Notes: a model not told the origin generated them from the letters alone. A DNA stretch of 64,000 bases from Pseudomonas hunanensis (GCF_013393325.1 NZ_QJRC01000071.1:186001-250000); one strand, 5' to 3'; positions 8,374 to 17,208 are shown, numbered from the stretch's first letter. Numbers and translations: made by a program.

Positions 8374-9354
8374 ATGAGCGAAGAATCCCCCCTACTGCTC
8401 CCCGCCCCCGGCGAACCTGCCGTCACCCCAGTCCGCACGCGCCGCCCACGCCAGCGCAAGCCGGAACCGACGATCACCCGCATCAGCCAGCAACCCGCAG
8501 CGCTGGAAGTGGCTACCGCCCCCAGGGGCAGCAATGAAGACAGCACCTCGGCGCGCCTGCCGGCCAGCTACCCCTACCGCACCCGGCTGCGCCGCCAGGA
8601 CTACGAGAAGGCCAAGCACGCGCTACAGATAGAGCTGCTGAAGGTGCAGAGCTGGGTAAAGGACACCGGCCAACGTGTGGTGATTCTGTTCGAGGGGCGC
8701 GATGCCGCCGGCAAGGGCGGCACCATCAAGCGCTTCATGGAGCACCTCAACCCACGTGGCGCTCGAATCGTTGCGCTCGAGAAGCCTTCCGAGCAGGAGC
8801 AGGGCCAGTGGTATTTCCAGCGCTATATCCAGCACCTGCCCACGGCGGGTGAAATGGTGTTCTTCGACCGCTCCTGGTACAACCGCGCCGGGGTAGAGAA
8901 GGTGATGGAGTTCTGCACGCCACTGCAGTACCTGGAATTCATGCGCCAGGCGCCGGACCTTGAGCGCATGCTGTGCAACAGCGGCATCCTGCTGTTCAAG
9001 TACTGGTTTTCGGTGAACCGCGAAGAGCAGCTGCGCCGCTTCATCTCGCGCCGCGACGACCCGCTCAAGCACTGGAAGCTGTCACCTATCGACATCAAGT
9101 CGCTGGACAAGTGGGAAGACTACACCGCCGCCAAGGAGGCGATGTTCTTCCATACCGACACTGCCGATGCGCCGTGGACAGTGATCAAGTCCGATGACAA
9201 GAAGCGTGCGCGGCTCAACTGCATCCGCCACTTCCTGCACTCACTGGACTACCCGGGCAAGGACCATAGTGTGGCCCATGCGCCGGATGAGCTACTGGTC
9301 GGCAGGGCATCGCACGGGTTCGAAGAGGATGAGTCCGCCCCGCTGGCGAGTTGA
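8374..9354 (+). CDS. ppk2: PPK2, polyphosphate kinase 2
   Basis: A 326-residue single-domain PPK2 that transfers phosphate between polyphosphate and nucleoside di- or monophosphates. The Walker A GRDAAGKGGTIK is at 108-119 and the Walker B FDRSWYNR at 164-171; the lid region with conserved arginines follows (RRFISRRDDPLKHWKLSP). The first 65 residues are proline/arginine-rich, look disordered, and precede the family core. Class I (NDP-phosphorylating) is likely from the single domain, but the class is inferred. It stands alone, close to an unknown small gene downstream. Confidence 0.93.
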   Translation: MSEESPLLLPAPGEPAVTPVRTRRPRQRKPEPTITRISQQPAALEVATAPRGSNEDSTSARLPASYPYRTRLRRQDYEKAKHALQIELLKVQSWVKDTGQRVVILFEGRDAAGKGGTIKRFMEHLNPRGARIVALEKPSEQEQGQWYFQRYIQHLPTAGEMVFFDRSWYNRAGVEKVMEFCTPLQYLEFMRQAPDLERMLCNSGILLFKYWFSVNREEQLRRFISRRDDPLKHWKLSPIDIKSLDKWEDYTAAKEAMFFHTDTADAPWTVIKSDDKKRARLNCIRHFLHSLDYPGKDHSVAHAPDELLVGRASHGFEEDESAPLAS

Positions 9355-9414
9355 AACGCCGAGGCAGCTGCGCTTCAATACGCGCAATTTCCGAACACCC
9401 CAAGGATTCACCCC

Positions 9415-9858
9415 ATGGCCACCCCTACCAAGCAACAGAAACGCGCCAAACGCGCCGCCAGCAAGGCCAAGCAGAACCGCATGGTGCGCAGCGGCCAGGC
9501 GGTCAAGGCCAGTGCCGGCGACAGCGCCAGCGTCGAGCAGGTGTACAACAAGGCCATGGAGTCGGGCAGCTACGACGCGATGTTCAACAAGATGAAGGAA
9601 GCCCAGGAGGGCGGCCTGGTACCGATGATCTCGGTGTTCCTGGTGGACCCGCTACTGGCCCTGGTACTCAAGGGGCACAAGGAAGAGCACGCCACCGACT
9701 ACATCGTGCTGGTGTTCAACGCCTACCGCAAATGGCTGGACGGCGCTGACGAAGAGGCCACCATGGCCTGGCTGGAGAGCGATGAGTTCCAGGAGGCCTA
9801 TATCGCCGCTTCCGAACTGGTTGCCAAGCAGCAGCAACAGCAGAAGCAGTTCGGCTGA
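9415..9858 (+). CDS. Uncharacterised protein with lysine-rich N terminus
   Basis: A 147-residue cytoplasmic protein I do not recognise beyond being a conserved pseudomonad hypothetical. The first 30 residues are strongly basic (repeated K/R with A and Q); the remainder is acidic and helical (VEQVYNKAMESGSYDAMF; FNAYRKWLDGADEEATMAW). The tail is glutamine-rich. It begins 60 bases after ppk2 on the same strand and ends before a strong terminator, so it may be co-transcribed with ppk2. No enzymatic motif is visible. Confidence 0.75.
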   Translation: MATPTKQQKRAKRAASKAKQNRMVRSGQAVKASAGDSASVEQVYNKAMESGSYDAMFNKMKEAQEGGLVPMISVFLVDPLLALVLKGHKEEHATDYIVLVFNAYRKWLDGADEEATMAWLESDEFQEAYIAASELVAKQQQQQKQFG

Positions 9859-9882
9859 CAGGGCCGTTTAACCTGCCAACGA

Positions 9883-9916
9883 AAAAGGCCGTGCCCCTCA
9901 CAGGGCACGGCCTTTT
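9883..9916. terminator. Bidirectional terminator between convergent genes
   Basis: Arms AAAAGGCCGTGCCC (9883-9896) and GGGCACGGCCTTTT (9903-9916) pair perfectly over 14 bases around a CTCACA loop. The A-run on one side and T-run on the other suit termination of both the 9415-9858 gene and the convergent permease. Confidence 0.9.
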
Positions 9917-9934
9917 CATTTCAGCCAGCGCGGA

Positions 9935-11320
9935 TCAGTTATCCAGCACCACCCGTCCGGCAGCCTCACGCTTGCGGTGCACCAGCAAGCCAGCTGCCAC
10001 CACACCAATACTCAGCAGCGCAGTCGCGATGATTTCGGCGCGGTGATCTTCACGCAACGCCATTACCACCAGAATGGCAACGATGAAGGCAATGGTCGCC
10101 CAGGTCAGGCCCGGGAACAGCCACATCTTGAATGTGATTTTCTCGCCGCGGGCTTCACGCTGGGCACGCATGCGCAACTGCGACACGGCAATCACCAGGT
10201 ACACCAGCAGCGCAATGGCGCCCGAACTGGCCAGCAGGAACTCGAACACCTGGGCCGGGGCCACGAAGTTGGCGAACACGCAAAGGAACGCCGCTGCCGT
10301 GGACAGCAAAACCGCCACGTGCGGGGTAGCCGCCTTGGTGGTGCGCTGGGCGATGGCCGGTGCGTCGCCACGCTTGCTCAGCGAGAACAGCATACGCGAC
10401 GAAGTGTACAGCGCCGAGTTCAGGCAGCTGGTCACTGCGATCAACACCACGATGTCGACGATCAGCTTGGCATTCGGTACGCCGATACGGCTCAGCACGG
10501 TCTGGTAGGAACCGGTTTCGGCCAGCGCTGGGTCGTTCCAAGGCACCAAGGCGACGACCAGGAAGATCGACACCAGGTAGAACAGGCAGATACGCCAGAT
10601 CACCGAATTGGTGGCACGGCTGATCTGCTTGCCCGGGTCCTTCGACTCGGCAGCGGCGATGGTGACGATTTCAGTACCCATGAACGAGAACATGGTGGTC
10701 AGCATCGCGGCCAGCACAGCGCCCAGGCCGTTCGGCATGAAGCCTTGGGTATCGAACAGGTGGCTGGCACCGCTCACCTGACTGTTTGGCACGAAGCCGA
10801 ACAAGGCAGCACAGCCCACGGCGATGAAGCCGATGATCGCCAGCACCTTGAGCAGGGCGAACCAGAACTCGAACTCACCGTAGTTCTTAACGCTGCACAG
10901 GTTGGTCAGCGTCAGCGCCAAGGTAATGATGAGGGAGAATGCCCACAGGTCGACCGCAGGGAACCACGCATGCAGGATGGCTGCGGCGGCATTGGCCTCC
11001 AGCGGTATCACCAGCACCCAGAACCACCAGTACAGCCAGCCAATGGTGAAACCGGCCCAGCGCCCGATGGCGCGGTCGGCATATGTGGAGAACGAACCGG
11101 TGTCAGGCGAGGCGACAGCCATTTCACCCAACATGCGCATCACCAGCACCACCAGGGTACCGGCGGCGGCATATGCCAGCAGCACGGCAGGGCCGGCAGC
11201 TGCGATGGCGTGGCCGGAGCCTACGAACAGGCCGGCACCGATGACGCCAGCGATGGACAGCATGGTCACATGCCGTTGTTTGAGCCCCTGAGCGAGGTCA
11301 TTGGAATTGTTACCGCTCAT
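9935..11320 (-). CDS. gabP: GabP-like amino acid permease (APC superfamily)
   Basis: A 461-residue inner-membrane transporter with about twelve hydrophobic segments. The motif LKQRHVTMLSIAGVIGAGLFVGSG (residues about 12-35) marks the AAT branch of the APC superfamily, and FWFALLKVLAIIGFI is typical of GabP and relatives. 4-aminobutyrate is the probable substrate by resemblance, but other amino acids cannot be excluded. The ORF is open 42 codons upstream; the ATG at 11320 (MSGNNSNDLAQG) is preferred because it gives the normal cytoplasmic N terminus. Confidence 0.82.
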   Translation of the reverse strand: MSGNNSNDLAQGLKQRHVTMLSIAGVIGAGLFVGSGHAIAAAGPAVLLAYAAAGTLVVLVMRMLGEMAVASPDTGSFSTYADRAIGRWAGFTIGWLYWWFWVLVIPLEANAAAAILHAWFPAVDLWAFSLIITLALTLTNLCSVKNYGEFEFWFALLKVLAIIGFIAVGCAALFGFVPNSQVSGASHLFDTQGFMPNGLGAVLAAMLTTMFSFMGTEIVTIAAAESKDPGKQISRATNSVIWRICLFYLVSIFLVVALVPWNDPALAETGSYQTVLSRIGVPNAKLIVDIVVLIAVTSCLNSALYTSSRMLFSLSKRGDAPAIAQRTTKAATPHVAVLLSTAAAFLCVFANFVAPAQVFEFLLASSGAIALLVYLVIAVSQLRMRAQREARGEKITFKMWLFPGLTWATIAFIVAILVVMALREDHRAEIIATALLSIGVVAAGLLVHRKREAAGRVVLDN

Positions 11321-11961
11321 TGAAACTACCTTTGTAAGGAGTGGACCACTCCGACTGCGGGTACAAAGCGCACCAAGGGTTGGCCTAGGCGTCGCTGCAA
11401 TCGGCGGTTTCCTACTGGCAATAAGCGCGCCATGTGCTGAATGCATTCGTCAGAAGTTTCTGCGGGCCTTTTAGGACGCGGCTTGGAGGGCTTTCGGCCA
11501 AGACTTGACCGAAAGAGCACCAAATCATCGGATTACTGAAATACCCACTTACAAATGCACCACAGGTGCTCCCCGGTAACACCTGTGCACCACCGCAATG
11601 CAAAAAAGTGCAACCTTGAGGTACAACCTTTAAAGCTAGCGACGCATTCGCGGGTAAACCTGCCCCCACTGGAATCGTTTGACCTAAAGGTCGGCTTTAC
11701 CCCGCCAATGGGCCAAAACCGCTTCCATGAGCGGCCCAAAGGTGGCACCATCGCGCCTTTTTTCATCAAGGCTCTGGTGCTGGGCGACACCTTCGCGGAC
11801 ATCTGCGCGACGTTACGCTGTAGCGATGCGACAAACTGCCCCACCAGTGCCCACAGTCCCCGGCGACCCTGTTGGCCGTCATAATGCCGCTATGCTAGCT
11901 TGGCGCACGCCAGGAAGGCCGCCAATAGCTGGGAACGCACCCGAACACATGAGGACCGCAC
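11321..11961. other. Long intergenic region between gabP and the ABC importer
   Basis: These 641 bases separate divergent genes. Short ORFs exist on both strands, but they overlap one another and resemble nothing I know, so no gene is called. Two inverted repeats stand out: CTTTCGG (11491-11497) with CCGAAAG (11509-11515), and CACAGGTG (11561-11568) with CACCTGTG (11580-11587). They could be operators for the permease or the importer. Confidence 0.5.
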
Positions 11962-12735
11962 ATGGCTCAGGCCACGCCCGCGCTGGAAATCCGCAATCTG
12001 CACAAACGCTACGGCGAGCAGGAAATTCTCAAGGGCATTTCGCTGACCGCACGCGACGGTGACGTGATCTCCATCCTGGGGTCGTCCGGCTCCGGCAAGT
12101 CCACCCTGCTGCGCTGCATCAACCTGCTCGAGAACCCGCACCAGGGCGAAATCCTGGTCGCCGGCGAAGCCCTCAAGCTCAAGGCCGCCAAGAACGGCGA
12201 CCTGGTCGCAGCCGACAACCGCCAGATCAATCGCCTGCGCAGCGAAATCGGCTTTGTCTTCCAGAACTTCAACCTGTGGCCGCACATGTCGATCCTCGAC
12301 AACATCATCGAGGCGCCACGCCGCGTGCTCGGCCAAAGCAAGGCCGAGGCCATCGAAGCCGCCGAAGCGCTGCTGAACAAGGTCGGCATCTACGACAAGC
12401 GCCACAGCTACCCCGCCCAGCTTTCCGGTGGCCAGCAACAGCGCGCCGCCATTGCCCGTACCCTGGCCATGAAGCCCAAAGTGATCCTGTTCGACGAGCC
12501 CACCTCGGCGCTCGATCCGGAAATGGTCCAGGAAGTGCTAAACGTTATCCGCGCATTGGCCGAAGAAGGCCGTACCATGCTGCTGGTGACGCACGAGATG
12601 AGCTTTGCCCGCCATGTGTCCAGTGAAGTCGTCTTCCTGCACCAAGGCCTGGTCGAAGAGCAGGGATCGCCGCAGCAGGTCTTCGAAAACCCGACCTCGG
12701 CGCGTTGCAAGCAATTCATGTCCAGCCACCGCTAA
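11962..12735 (+). CDS. Polar amino acid ABC importer, ATPase subunit (HisP/AotP-like)
   Basis: A 257-residue ABC ATPase that powers uptake of a polar amino acid, probably a basic one. Walker [10 protein letters not shown] is at 40-48, the signature LSGGQQQR at 154-161, Walker [14 protein letters not shown] at 174-186 and the switch His at 211. The [19 protein letters not shown] insertion is characteristic of HisP-type subunits for histidine/arginine/ornithine. It is the first gene of a four-gene operon: ATPase, binding protein, two permeases. Confidence 0.93.
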   Translation: MAQATPALEIRNLHKRYGEQEILKGISLTARDGDVISILGSSGSGKSTLLRCINLLENPHQGEILVAGEALKLKAAKNGDLVAADNRQINRLRSEIGFVFQNFNLWPHMSILDNIIEAPRRVLGQSKAEAIEAAEALLNKVGIYDKRHSYPAQLSGGQQQRAAIARTLAMKPKVILFDEPTSALDPEMVQEVLNVIRALAEEGRTMLLVTHEMSFARHVSSEVVFLHQGLVEEQGSPQQVFENPTSARCKQFMSSHR

Positions 12736-12746
12736 CGGAGCAATAC

Positions 12747-13499
12747 ATGCACACTTACAAGAAGTTCCTCCTGGCAGCTGCTGCCACGCTGGTGATGTCG
12801 GCAAACGCCATGGCCGCAGAAAAACTGCGCATGGGTATCGAAGCCGCCTACCCACCGTTCAACAACAAGGATGCCAGCGGTAACGTGGTTGGTTTCGACA
12901 AAGACATCGGTGACGCCCTGTGCGCCAAGATGAAAGTCGAATGCTCGGTCGTTACCTCCGACTGGGACGGCATCATCCCGGCCCTGAATGCCAAGAAGTT
13001 CGACTTCCTGGTGTCGTCGCTGTCGATCACCGACGAGCGCAAGCAGGCCGTGGACTTCACCGAGCCGTACTACTCCAACAAGCTGCAGTTCATCGCGCCG
13101 AAAAACGTCGATTTCAAAACTGACAAAGAGTCGCTGAAAGGCAAGGTAATCGGCACCCAGCGCGCCACCCTGGCCGGCACCTACCTTGAAGACAACTTCA
13201 AGGGCGTCGACGTGAAGCTGTACGACACCCAAGAAAACGCCTACCTGGACCTGGTGTCCGGCCGCATCGACGGCATCCTGGCCGACAAGTACGTACAGTA
13301 CGAGTGGCTGAAGAGCAAAGACGGCTCGAAGTTCGAGTTCAAGGGCGAGCCGGTGATGGACAGCGACAAGATCGGCATTGCCGTGCGCAAAGGTGACACC
13401 AAGCTGCGCGACGACCTGAACAAAGCCCTGGCAGAAATCAAAGCCGACGGCACGTACAAGAAGATCAACGACAAGTACTTCCCGTTCAGCATCGAATGA
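12747..13499 (+). CDS. Polar amino acid ABC importer, periplasmic binding protein
   Basis: A 250-residue secreted protein of solute-binding family 3. The signal peptide covers about residues 1-23, with cleavage after AMA. The mature start LRMGIEAAYPPFNNKDASG is the family signature, and FDFLVSSLSITDERKQAVDFTEPYY contains binding-site residues of the lysine/arginine/ornithine/histidine group. The ATG at 12747 follows an AACGGAG ribosome site. An intercistronic hairpin at 13512-13532 separates it from the permease genes and may raise its relative expression. Confidence 0.93.
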   Translation: MHTYKKFLLAAAATLVMSANAMAAEKLRMGIEAAYPPFNNKDASGNVVGFDKDIGDALCAKMKVECSVVTSDWDGIIPALNAKKFDFLVSSLSITDERKQAVDFTEPYYSNKLQFIAPKNVDFKTDKESLKGKVIGTQRATLAGTYLEDNFKGVDVKLYDTQENAYLDLVSGRIDGILADKYVQYEWLKSKDGSKFEFKGEPVMDSDKIGIAVRKGDTKLRDDLNKALAEIKADGTYKKINDKYFPFSIE

Positions 13500-13511
13500 C
13501 CCGCCCTGACC

Positions 13512-13532
13512 GGCGCGCCCTTGCGGCGCGCC
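13512..13532 (+). repeat. Intercistronic hairpin of the ABC importer operon
   Basis: GGCGCGCC (13512-13519) is repeated at 13525-13532. Each copy is itself palindromic, so the two pair as a very stable stem around CTTGC. There is no T-run after it, so it is more likely an mRNA-stabilising or attenuating structure than a full terminator. Confidence 0.7.
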
Positions 13533-13553
13533 AGTCCCTAGAATGACCTGCCC

Positions 13554-14249
13554 ATGAATATCGACCTGCACGGATTCGGTCCGGCCATGATGGCCGGCAC
13601 CTTGATGACCGTAAAACTGGCGCTTTGCGCCTTGCTGCTGGGGCTGGTGCTGGGCCTGCTCGGCGCCCTGGCCAAGACCTCCCCGCTCAAGCCGCTGCAA
13701 TGGCTTGGCGGCTTTTACTCGACCCTGGTTCGCGGCGTGCCCGAACTGCTGTGGGTGCTGCTTATCTATTTCGGCACCGTCGGGCTGATGAACAGCCTCG
13801 GCGAAGCCCTGAACATGCCTGGCCTTGAGCTGAGTGCCTTCGCGGCCGGCGTGATCGCCCTGGGCCTGTGCTTCGGCGCCTATGCCACCGAGGTGTTCCG
13901 TGGCGCCATCCTGGCGATTCCCAAGGGCCACCGTGAAGCGGGCCTGGCACTGGGCCTGTCCAAGGGCCGCATCCTGTCGCGGATCATCCTCCCGCAGATG
14001 TGGCGCATCGCCCTGCCCGGCCTTGGCAACCTGTTCATGATCCTGATGAAGGACACCGCACTGGTGTCGGTAATCGGCCTTGAAGAGATCATGCGTCATT
14101 CGCAGATAGGCGTGACCGTGACCAAAGAGCCGTTCACCTTCTACATGGTCGCGGCCTGCATTTACCTGGGCCTGACCGTCCTTGCCATGACCGGCATGCA
14201 CTTCATGGAAAAACGCGCCGCTCGCGGCTTTGCGAGGGCCGAATCATGA
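13554..14249 (+). CDS. Polar amino acid ABC importer, permease subunit 1 (HisQ-like)
   Basis: A 231-residue integral membrane protein with about five hydrophobic segments. The EAA loop GAILAIPKGHREAGLALGLS (about residues 119-138), which docks on the ATPase, is intact. The N-terminal block GTLMTVKLALCALLLGLVLG is typical of HisQ/ArtQ permeases. It overlaps the second permease by four bases (ATGA), indicating a coupled heterodimer. It follows the binding-protein gene after a hairpin. Confidence 0.93.
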   Translation: MNIDLHGFGPAMMAGTLMTVKLALCALLLGLVLGLLGALAKTSPLKPLQWLGGFYSTLVRGVPELLWVLLIYFGTVGLMNSLGEALNMPGLELSAFAAGVIALGLCFGAYATEVFRGAILAIPKGHREAGLALGLSKGRILSRIILPQMWRIALPGLGNLFMILMKDTALVSVIGLEEIMRHSQIGVTVTKEPFTFYMVAACIYLGLTVLAMTGMHFMEKRAARGFARAES

Positions 14250-14935
14250 ATTGGGAAGTCATCTTCAAATGGCTGCCACGCCTGGCCGAAGGCGCAACCC
14301 TTACCCTGGAGCTGGTGGCCATTGCCGTGGTTGCCGGGTTGATCCTGGCCATCCCGCTGGGCATCGCCCGCTCCTCACGCCATTGGTACGTGCGTGCGGT
14401 GCCGTTCAGCTACATCTTCTTCTTCCGTGGTACGCCACTGTTGGTGCAGCTGTTCCTGGTCTACTACGGCCTGGCGCAGTTCGATGCCGTGCGCTCCAGC
14501 TCGCTGTGGCCGTACCTGCGCGATCCGTTCTGGTGCACGGTGCTGACCATGACCCTGCACACCGCCGCGTACATCGCCGAGATCCTGCGTGGCGCGCTGC
14601 AGTCGATCCCCAAGGGCGAGATCGAAGCGGCACGCGCGCTGGGCATGTCACGGGGCAAGGCACTGTTCTACATCATGCTGCCACGTGCTGCGCGCATCGG
14701 CCTGCCGGCGTACAGCAACGAAGTGATCCTGATGCTCAAGGCCAGCGCCCTGGCCAGTACCGTGACCCTGCTGGAACTGACCGGCATGGCCCGTACCATC
14801 ATTGCGCGGACCTACCTGCCGGTGGAAATCTTCTTCGCGGCCGGGGTGTTCTACCTGGTGATCTCGTTCTTGCTGGTGCAGGGCTTCAAGCTGCTGGAGC
14901 GCTGGTTGCGCGTGGATGCCTGCCAAGGCCGCTGA
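14246..14935 (+). CDS. Polar amino acid ABC importer, permease subunit 2 (HisM-like)
   Basis: A 229-residue integral membrane protein, partner of the preceding permease. The EAA loop GALQSIPKGEIEAARALGMS is clear at about residues 115-134, and the block SYIFFFRGTPLLVQLFLVYYG matches HisM/ArtM. It ends the importer operon; a REP-like hairpin follows immediately. Substrate cannot be fixed from the permease; histidine or arginine is a reasonable inference from the ATPase type. Confidence 0.93.
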   Translation: MNWEVIFKWLPRLAEGATLTLELVAIAVVAGLILAIPLGIARSSRHWYVRAVPFSYIFFFRGTPLLVQLFLVYYGLAQFDAVRSSSLWPYLRDPFWCTVLTMTLHTAAYIAEILRGALQSIPKGEIEAARALGMSRGKALFYIMLPRAARIGLPAYSNEVILMLKASALASTVTLLELTGMARTIIARTYLPVEIFFAAGVFYLVISFLLVQGFKLLERWLRVDACQGR

Positions 14936-14943
14936 GCCGTCCC

Positions 14944-14975
14944 GGCCTCTTCGCGGGTGCAACCGCGAAGAGGCC
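14944..14975. repeat. REP-like hairpin, TTCGCGGG class
   Basis: Arms GGCCTCTTCGCGG (14944-14956) and CCGCGAAGAGGCC (14963-14975) are perfectly paired around GTGCAA. It has the same core as the repeat at 3551 and sits between the ABC operon and the methyltransferase gene. Confidence 0.85.
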
Positions 14976-14999
14976 CTAAAACCCAACACACGTCCTCCC

Positions 15000-16205
15000 A
15001 TGCCCAGTCACCTCCACAGCCACCACCTAAGCACCCGCTTCCAGGCACTCGACCAGTTCCTGATCGAGCACCAACAGCTGTGGAAACCCCGCCCCTTCAC
15101 TACCCTGCACCTGGGCTGGGAAACCACCCACCCCGAACTGGCCACCCACCTGCGCCAATGCTCCCTGGCAGACGCCGAAGCCGATAGCACCGCTGACCAC
15201 TTGCCCGCCCCATTCCCGCAACTGGCCCAGCAAGCCCAGCAGCTCTCCACCCTTGGCAGCCTCCCTCAGAGCGCTCTACCCTCCGCCGCCCACCGCCTGG
15301 ACGTTGCTGTCCCCGGCCGCAAATGGCAGCAGATCGAAGCTTTCGCCAGCCACCTGGCCTTCCGTGAACCGCCGCAACACTGGCTGGACTGGTGCTCCGG
15401 CAAAGGCCACCTGGGCCGCCGCCTGTTGCAACCCGGCCAGCAACTGACCTGCCTTGAGTACGACGCCGACCTGGTCGCCGCCGGCCAGGCCCTGAGCGCG
15501 CACCACCACGTGCCAGCGCAGCATGTGCACCAGGATGTGATGGCCAGCGACAGCGTCCGCCACCTGGCAGGCGACAAGAGCGTGGTCGCCCTGCACGCCT
15601 GTGGCGACCTGCATGTACGCCTGATGCAACTGGCCAGCCGGCAAGGTTGCCGGCAGTTGGCCGTAGCCCCCTGCTGCTACAACCGCACAGCCGTGCAGCA
15701 ATACCAGGCGTTATCCACAGCCGCGCAAGCGTCCAGCCTGCAGCTGTCGCTGGACGACCTGGGCCTGCCCTTGAGCGAAACCGTCACCGCTGGCGCCCGC
15801 GTGCGGCGCCAGCGCGACACCTCGATGGCCCGGCGCCTGGGCTTCGACCTGCTACAACGCCAGCAGCGCCAGAGCAGCGAATACCTGCCGACGCCGTCGC
15901 TGCCGGTAGCCTGGCTGGAAAAGCCTTTCGAGCACTACTGCCGCGACCTGGCAGATCTGAAACAACTGCCTTTGCACGGCAACCCGGATTGGGCCGCCCT
16001 GGAGGCCGCGGGCTGGCAGCGCCTGGCCGAGGTACGCAACCTGGAGCGCGTGCGCAACCTATTCCGCCGGCCGCTGGAACTATGGCTGGTGCTCGATCGC
16101 GCCCTGTTTCTCGAAGAACAAGGCTATGAGGTGCGCCTTGGCCTGTTTTGCGACTACCCACTGACCCCGCGCAACCTGCTCATCCTTGCGGAACGCGACC
16201 GTTAG
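15000..16205 (+). CDS. SAM-dependent methyltransferase (Methyltransf_32-like)
   Basis: A 401-residue cytoplasmic protein. The SAM-binding motif DWCSGKGHLGRRLL lies at about 129-142, followed by the acidic LTCLEYD at the end of the second strand. The blocks VVALHACGDLHVRLM and LAVAPCCYNR are shared with the TRM13/METTL25-like methyltransferase group. The substrate, RNA or protein, is unknown. The ORF is open upstream through the REP element, so the ATG at 15000 (MPSHLHSHHL) is chosen. An imperfect terminator hairpin follows at 16259. Confidence 0.85.
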   Translation: MPSHLHSHHLSTRFQALDQFLIEHQQLWKPRPFTTLHLGWETTHPELATHLRQCSLADAEADSTADHLPAPFPQLAQQAQQLSTLGSLPQSALPSAAHRLDVAVPGRKWQQIEAFASHLAFREPPQHWLDWCSGKGHLGRRLLQPGQQLTCLEYDADLVAAGQALSAHHHVPAQHVHQDVMASDSVRHLAGDKSVVALHACGDLHVRLMQLASRQGCRQLAVAPCCYNRTAVQQYQALSTAAQASSLQLSLDDLGLPLSETVTAGARVRRQRDTSMARRLGFDLLQRQQRQSSEYLPTPSLPVAWLEKPFEHYCRDLADLKQLPLHGNPDWAALEAAGWQRLAEVRNLERVRNLFRRPLELWLVLDRALFLEEQGYEVRLGLFCDYPLTPRNLLILAERDR

Positions 16206-16612
16206 CCGCAGCACATCCTGTGGATAAGTCTGTGAACAAGCTTGTGATTACCTGTTGGAGCCAAGCGCTATTTCAAGCGCTTGGCTTATTCCAGCTTACG
16301 CGTCAAGCCCAACAAAAACAGGCGTTTGCGCAAAGACCAGCGGCGTAGCGATCCGGCATGCCTTTCGCGCAAGTCGGCAATGCCACTTGTGCATAAACAT
16401 TTCTTGTGGTTGATGCAAGCGCTGTTTGCGCGGTCATTTGTGGGTGTGAGAATTCCCGCGAAGAGCGCCTGACAGGTAACACAAGGCTAATGCCCAACCG
16501 CCGTAACGGTGTATCATCCGCCCCCCAAATCATTAAAAAGTGACGTCGCGCGCTGCCCGCCAGCCCCGCGACCTTCTGGCGTTGCGCCAGAACCGACAAT
16601 GGACCAACGGAC
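16206..16612. other. Intergenic region downstream of the methyltransferase
   Basis: No convincing gene lies in these 407 bases. A perfect 11-base stem, AGCCAAGCGCT (16259-16269) with AGCGCTTGGCT (16276-16286), follows the methyltransferase and may end its transcript, although only TTATT follows it. A perfect DnaA-box sequence TGTGGATAA occurs at 16220-16228 but is isolated. Confidence 0.5.
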
Positions 16613-16870
16613 TTGACCATCGTGACCCGAGCCACCCCCCTCGCCCTGTTGACCTTCGCTCTGGCCCTGACCGGCTGCACCAACGGCACCGCGCCCCACT
16701 CCAACAGCAACCTGGGCTGGAACCACCCCGGCATGCAGCTGGGCGGCGACAACGGCCTGCCCCTGCGCACCGAAAGCCCTTGCCGCAAGCGCGGCTGCGA
16801 CAATGACAAGCTGTTCTTCAACCCAGGCAAAAGCGAGCCAAGCGTCAACACCATCCACCGCGGCTGGTAA
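16613..16870 (+). CDS. Small putative lipoprotein
   Basis: An 85-residue protein with a hydrophobic leader ending in a lipobox, LALTGC (Cys about residue 22), so it is probably lipidated and anchored in the outer membrane. The mature part is small and polar, with a two-Cys segment CRKRGC and the tail NTIHRGW. No ATG is in frame; TTG at 16613 or GTG at 16622 must start it. I do not recognise a family. It lies just upstream of tRNA-Thr on the same strand. Confidence 0.7.
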   Translation: MTIVTRATPLALLTFALALTGCTNGTAPHSNSNLGWNHPGMQLGGDNGLPLRTESPCRKRGCDNDKLFFNPGKSEPSVNTIHRGW

Positions 16871-16929
16871 GAAAATTCTCCTTTTGGGCCGGTAACTTAG
16901 GTCTTTTGCGAACAATCGCAAGGAAGTGG

Positions 16930-16957
16930 TTTACAGGCGCCAAACGATCGCTATAAT
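16930..16957 (+). promoter_or_regulatory. Sigma-70 promoter of tRNA-Thr
   Basis: A -35 TTTACA (16930-16935) and a perfect -10 TATAAT (16952-16957) are separated by 16 bases, 11 bases before the mature tRNA. Confidence 0.8.
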
Positions 16958-16968
16958 GACGCCCCATT

Positions 16969-17044
<76 letters not shown>

Positions 17045-17087
17045 TATCCAGCTCCATCGCATTCCACCGAATGCCTTGGAAGCCCCT

Positions 17088-17113
17088 AAAACCCGCCCTT
17101 TGGCGGGTTTTTT
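17088..17113 (+). terminator. Terminator after tRNA-Thr
   Basis: AAAACCCGCC (17088-17097) pairs with GGCGGGTTTT (17102-17111), with a T-run following. Good rho-independent geometry for the tRNA-Thr transcript. Confidence 0.88.
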
Positions 17114-17142
17114 CGTTCCAGGACCCTCCGTCGGGATCCAAC

Positions 17143-17207
17143 AAAATACCCCATCCCCGGGGGTATTTTTAGGGTACAGCGTCTTGCCTGCATGGAGAAC
17201 GTACCCT
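17143..17207 (+). promoter_or_regulatory. Inverted repeats upstream of the integrase (arm-type or operator sites)
   Basis: AAAATACCCC (17143-17152) pairs with GGGGTATTTT (17160-17169). Just after it, AGGGTAC (17171-17177) is mirrored by GTACCCT (17201-17207), which ends one base before the integrase ATG. Repeated GGGTA units between att and int are where arm-type integrase sites or the int operator would be expected. The first pair, followed by a T, could also act as a terminator. Confidence 0.5.
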
Positions 17208-17208
17208 T

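Noticed and set aside
11555..11884. ORFs on both strands in the gap upstream of the ABC importer
   Set aside because: They overlap each other, have no ribosome sites of note and no protein-like motifs.
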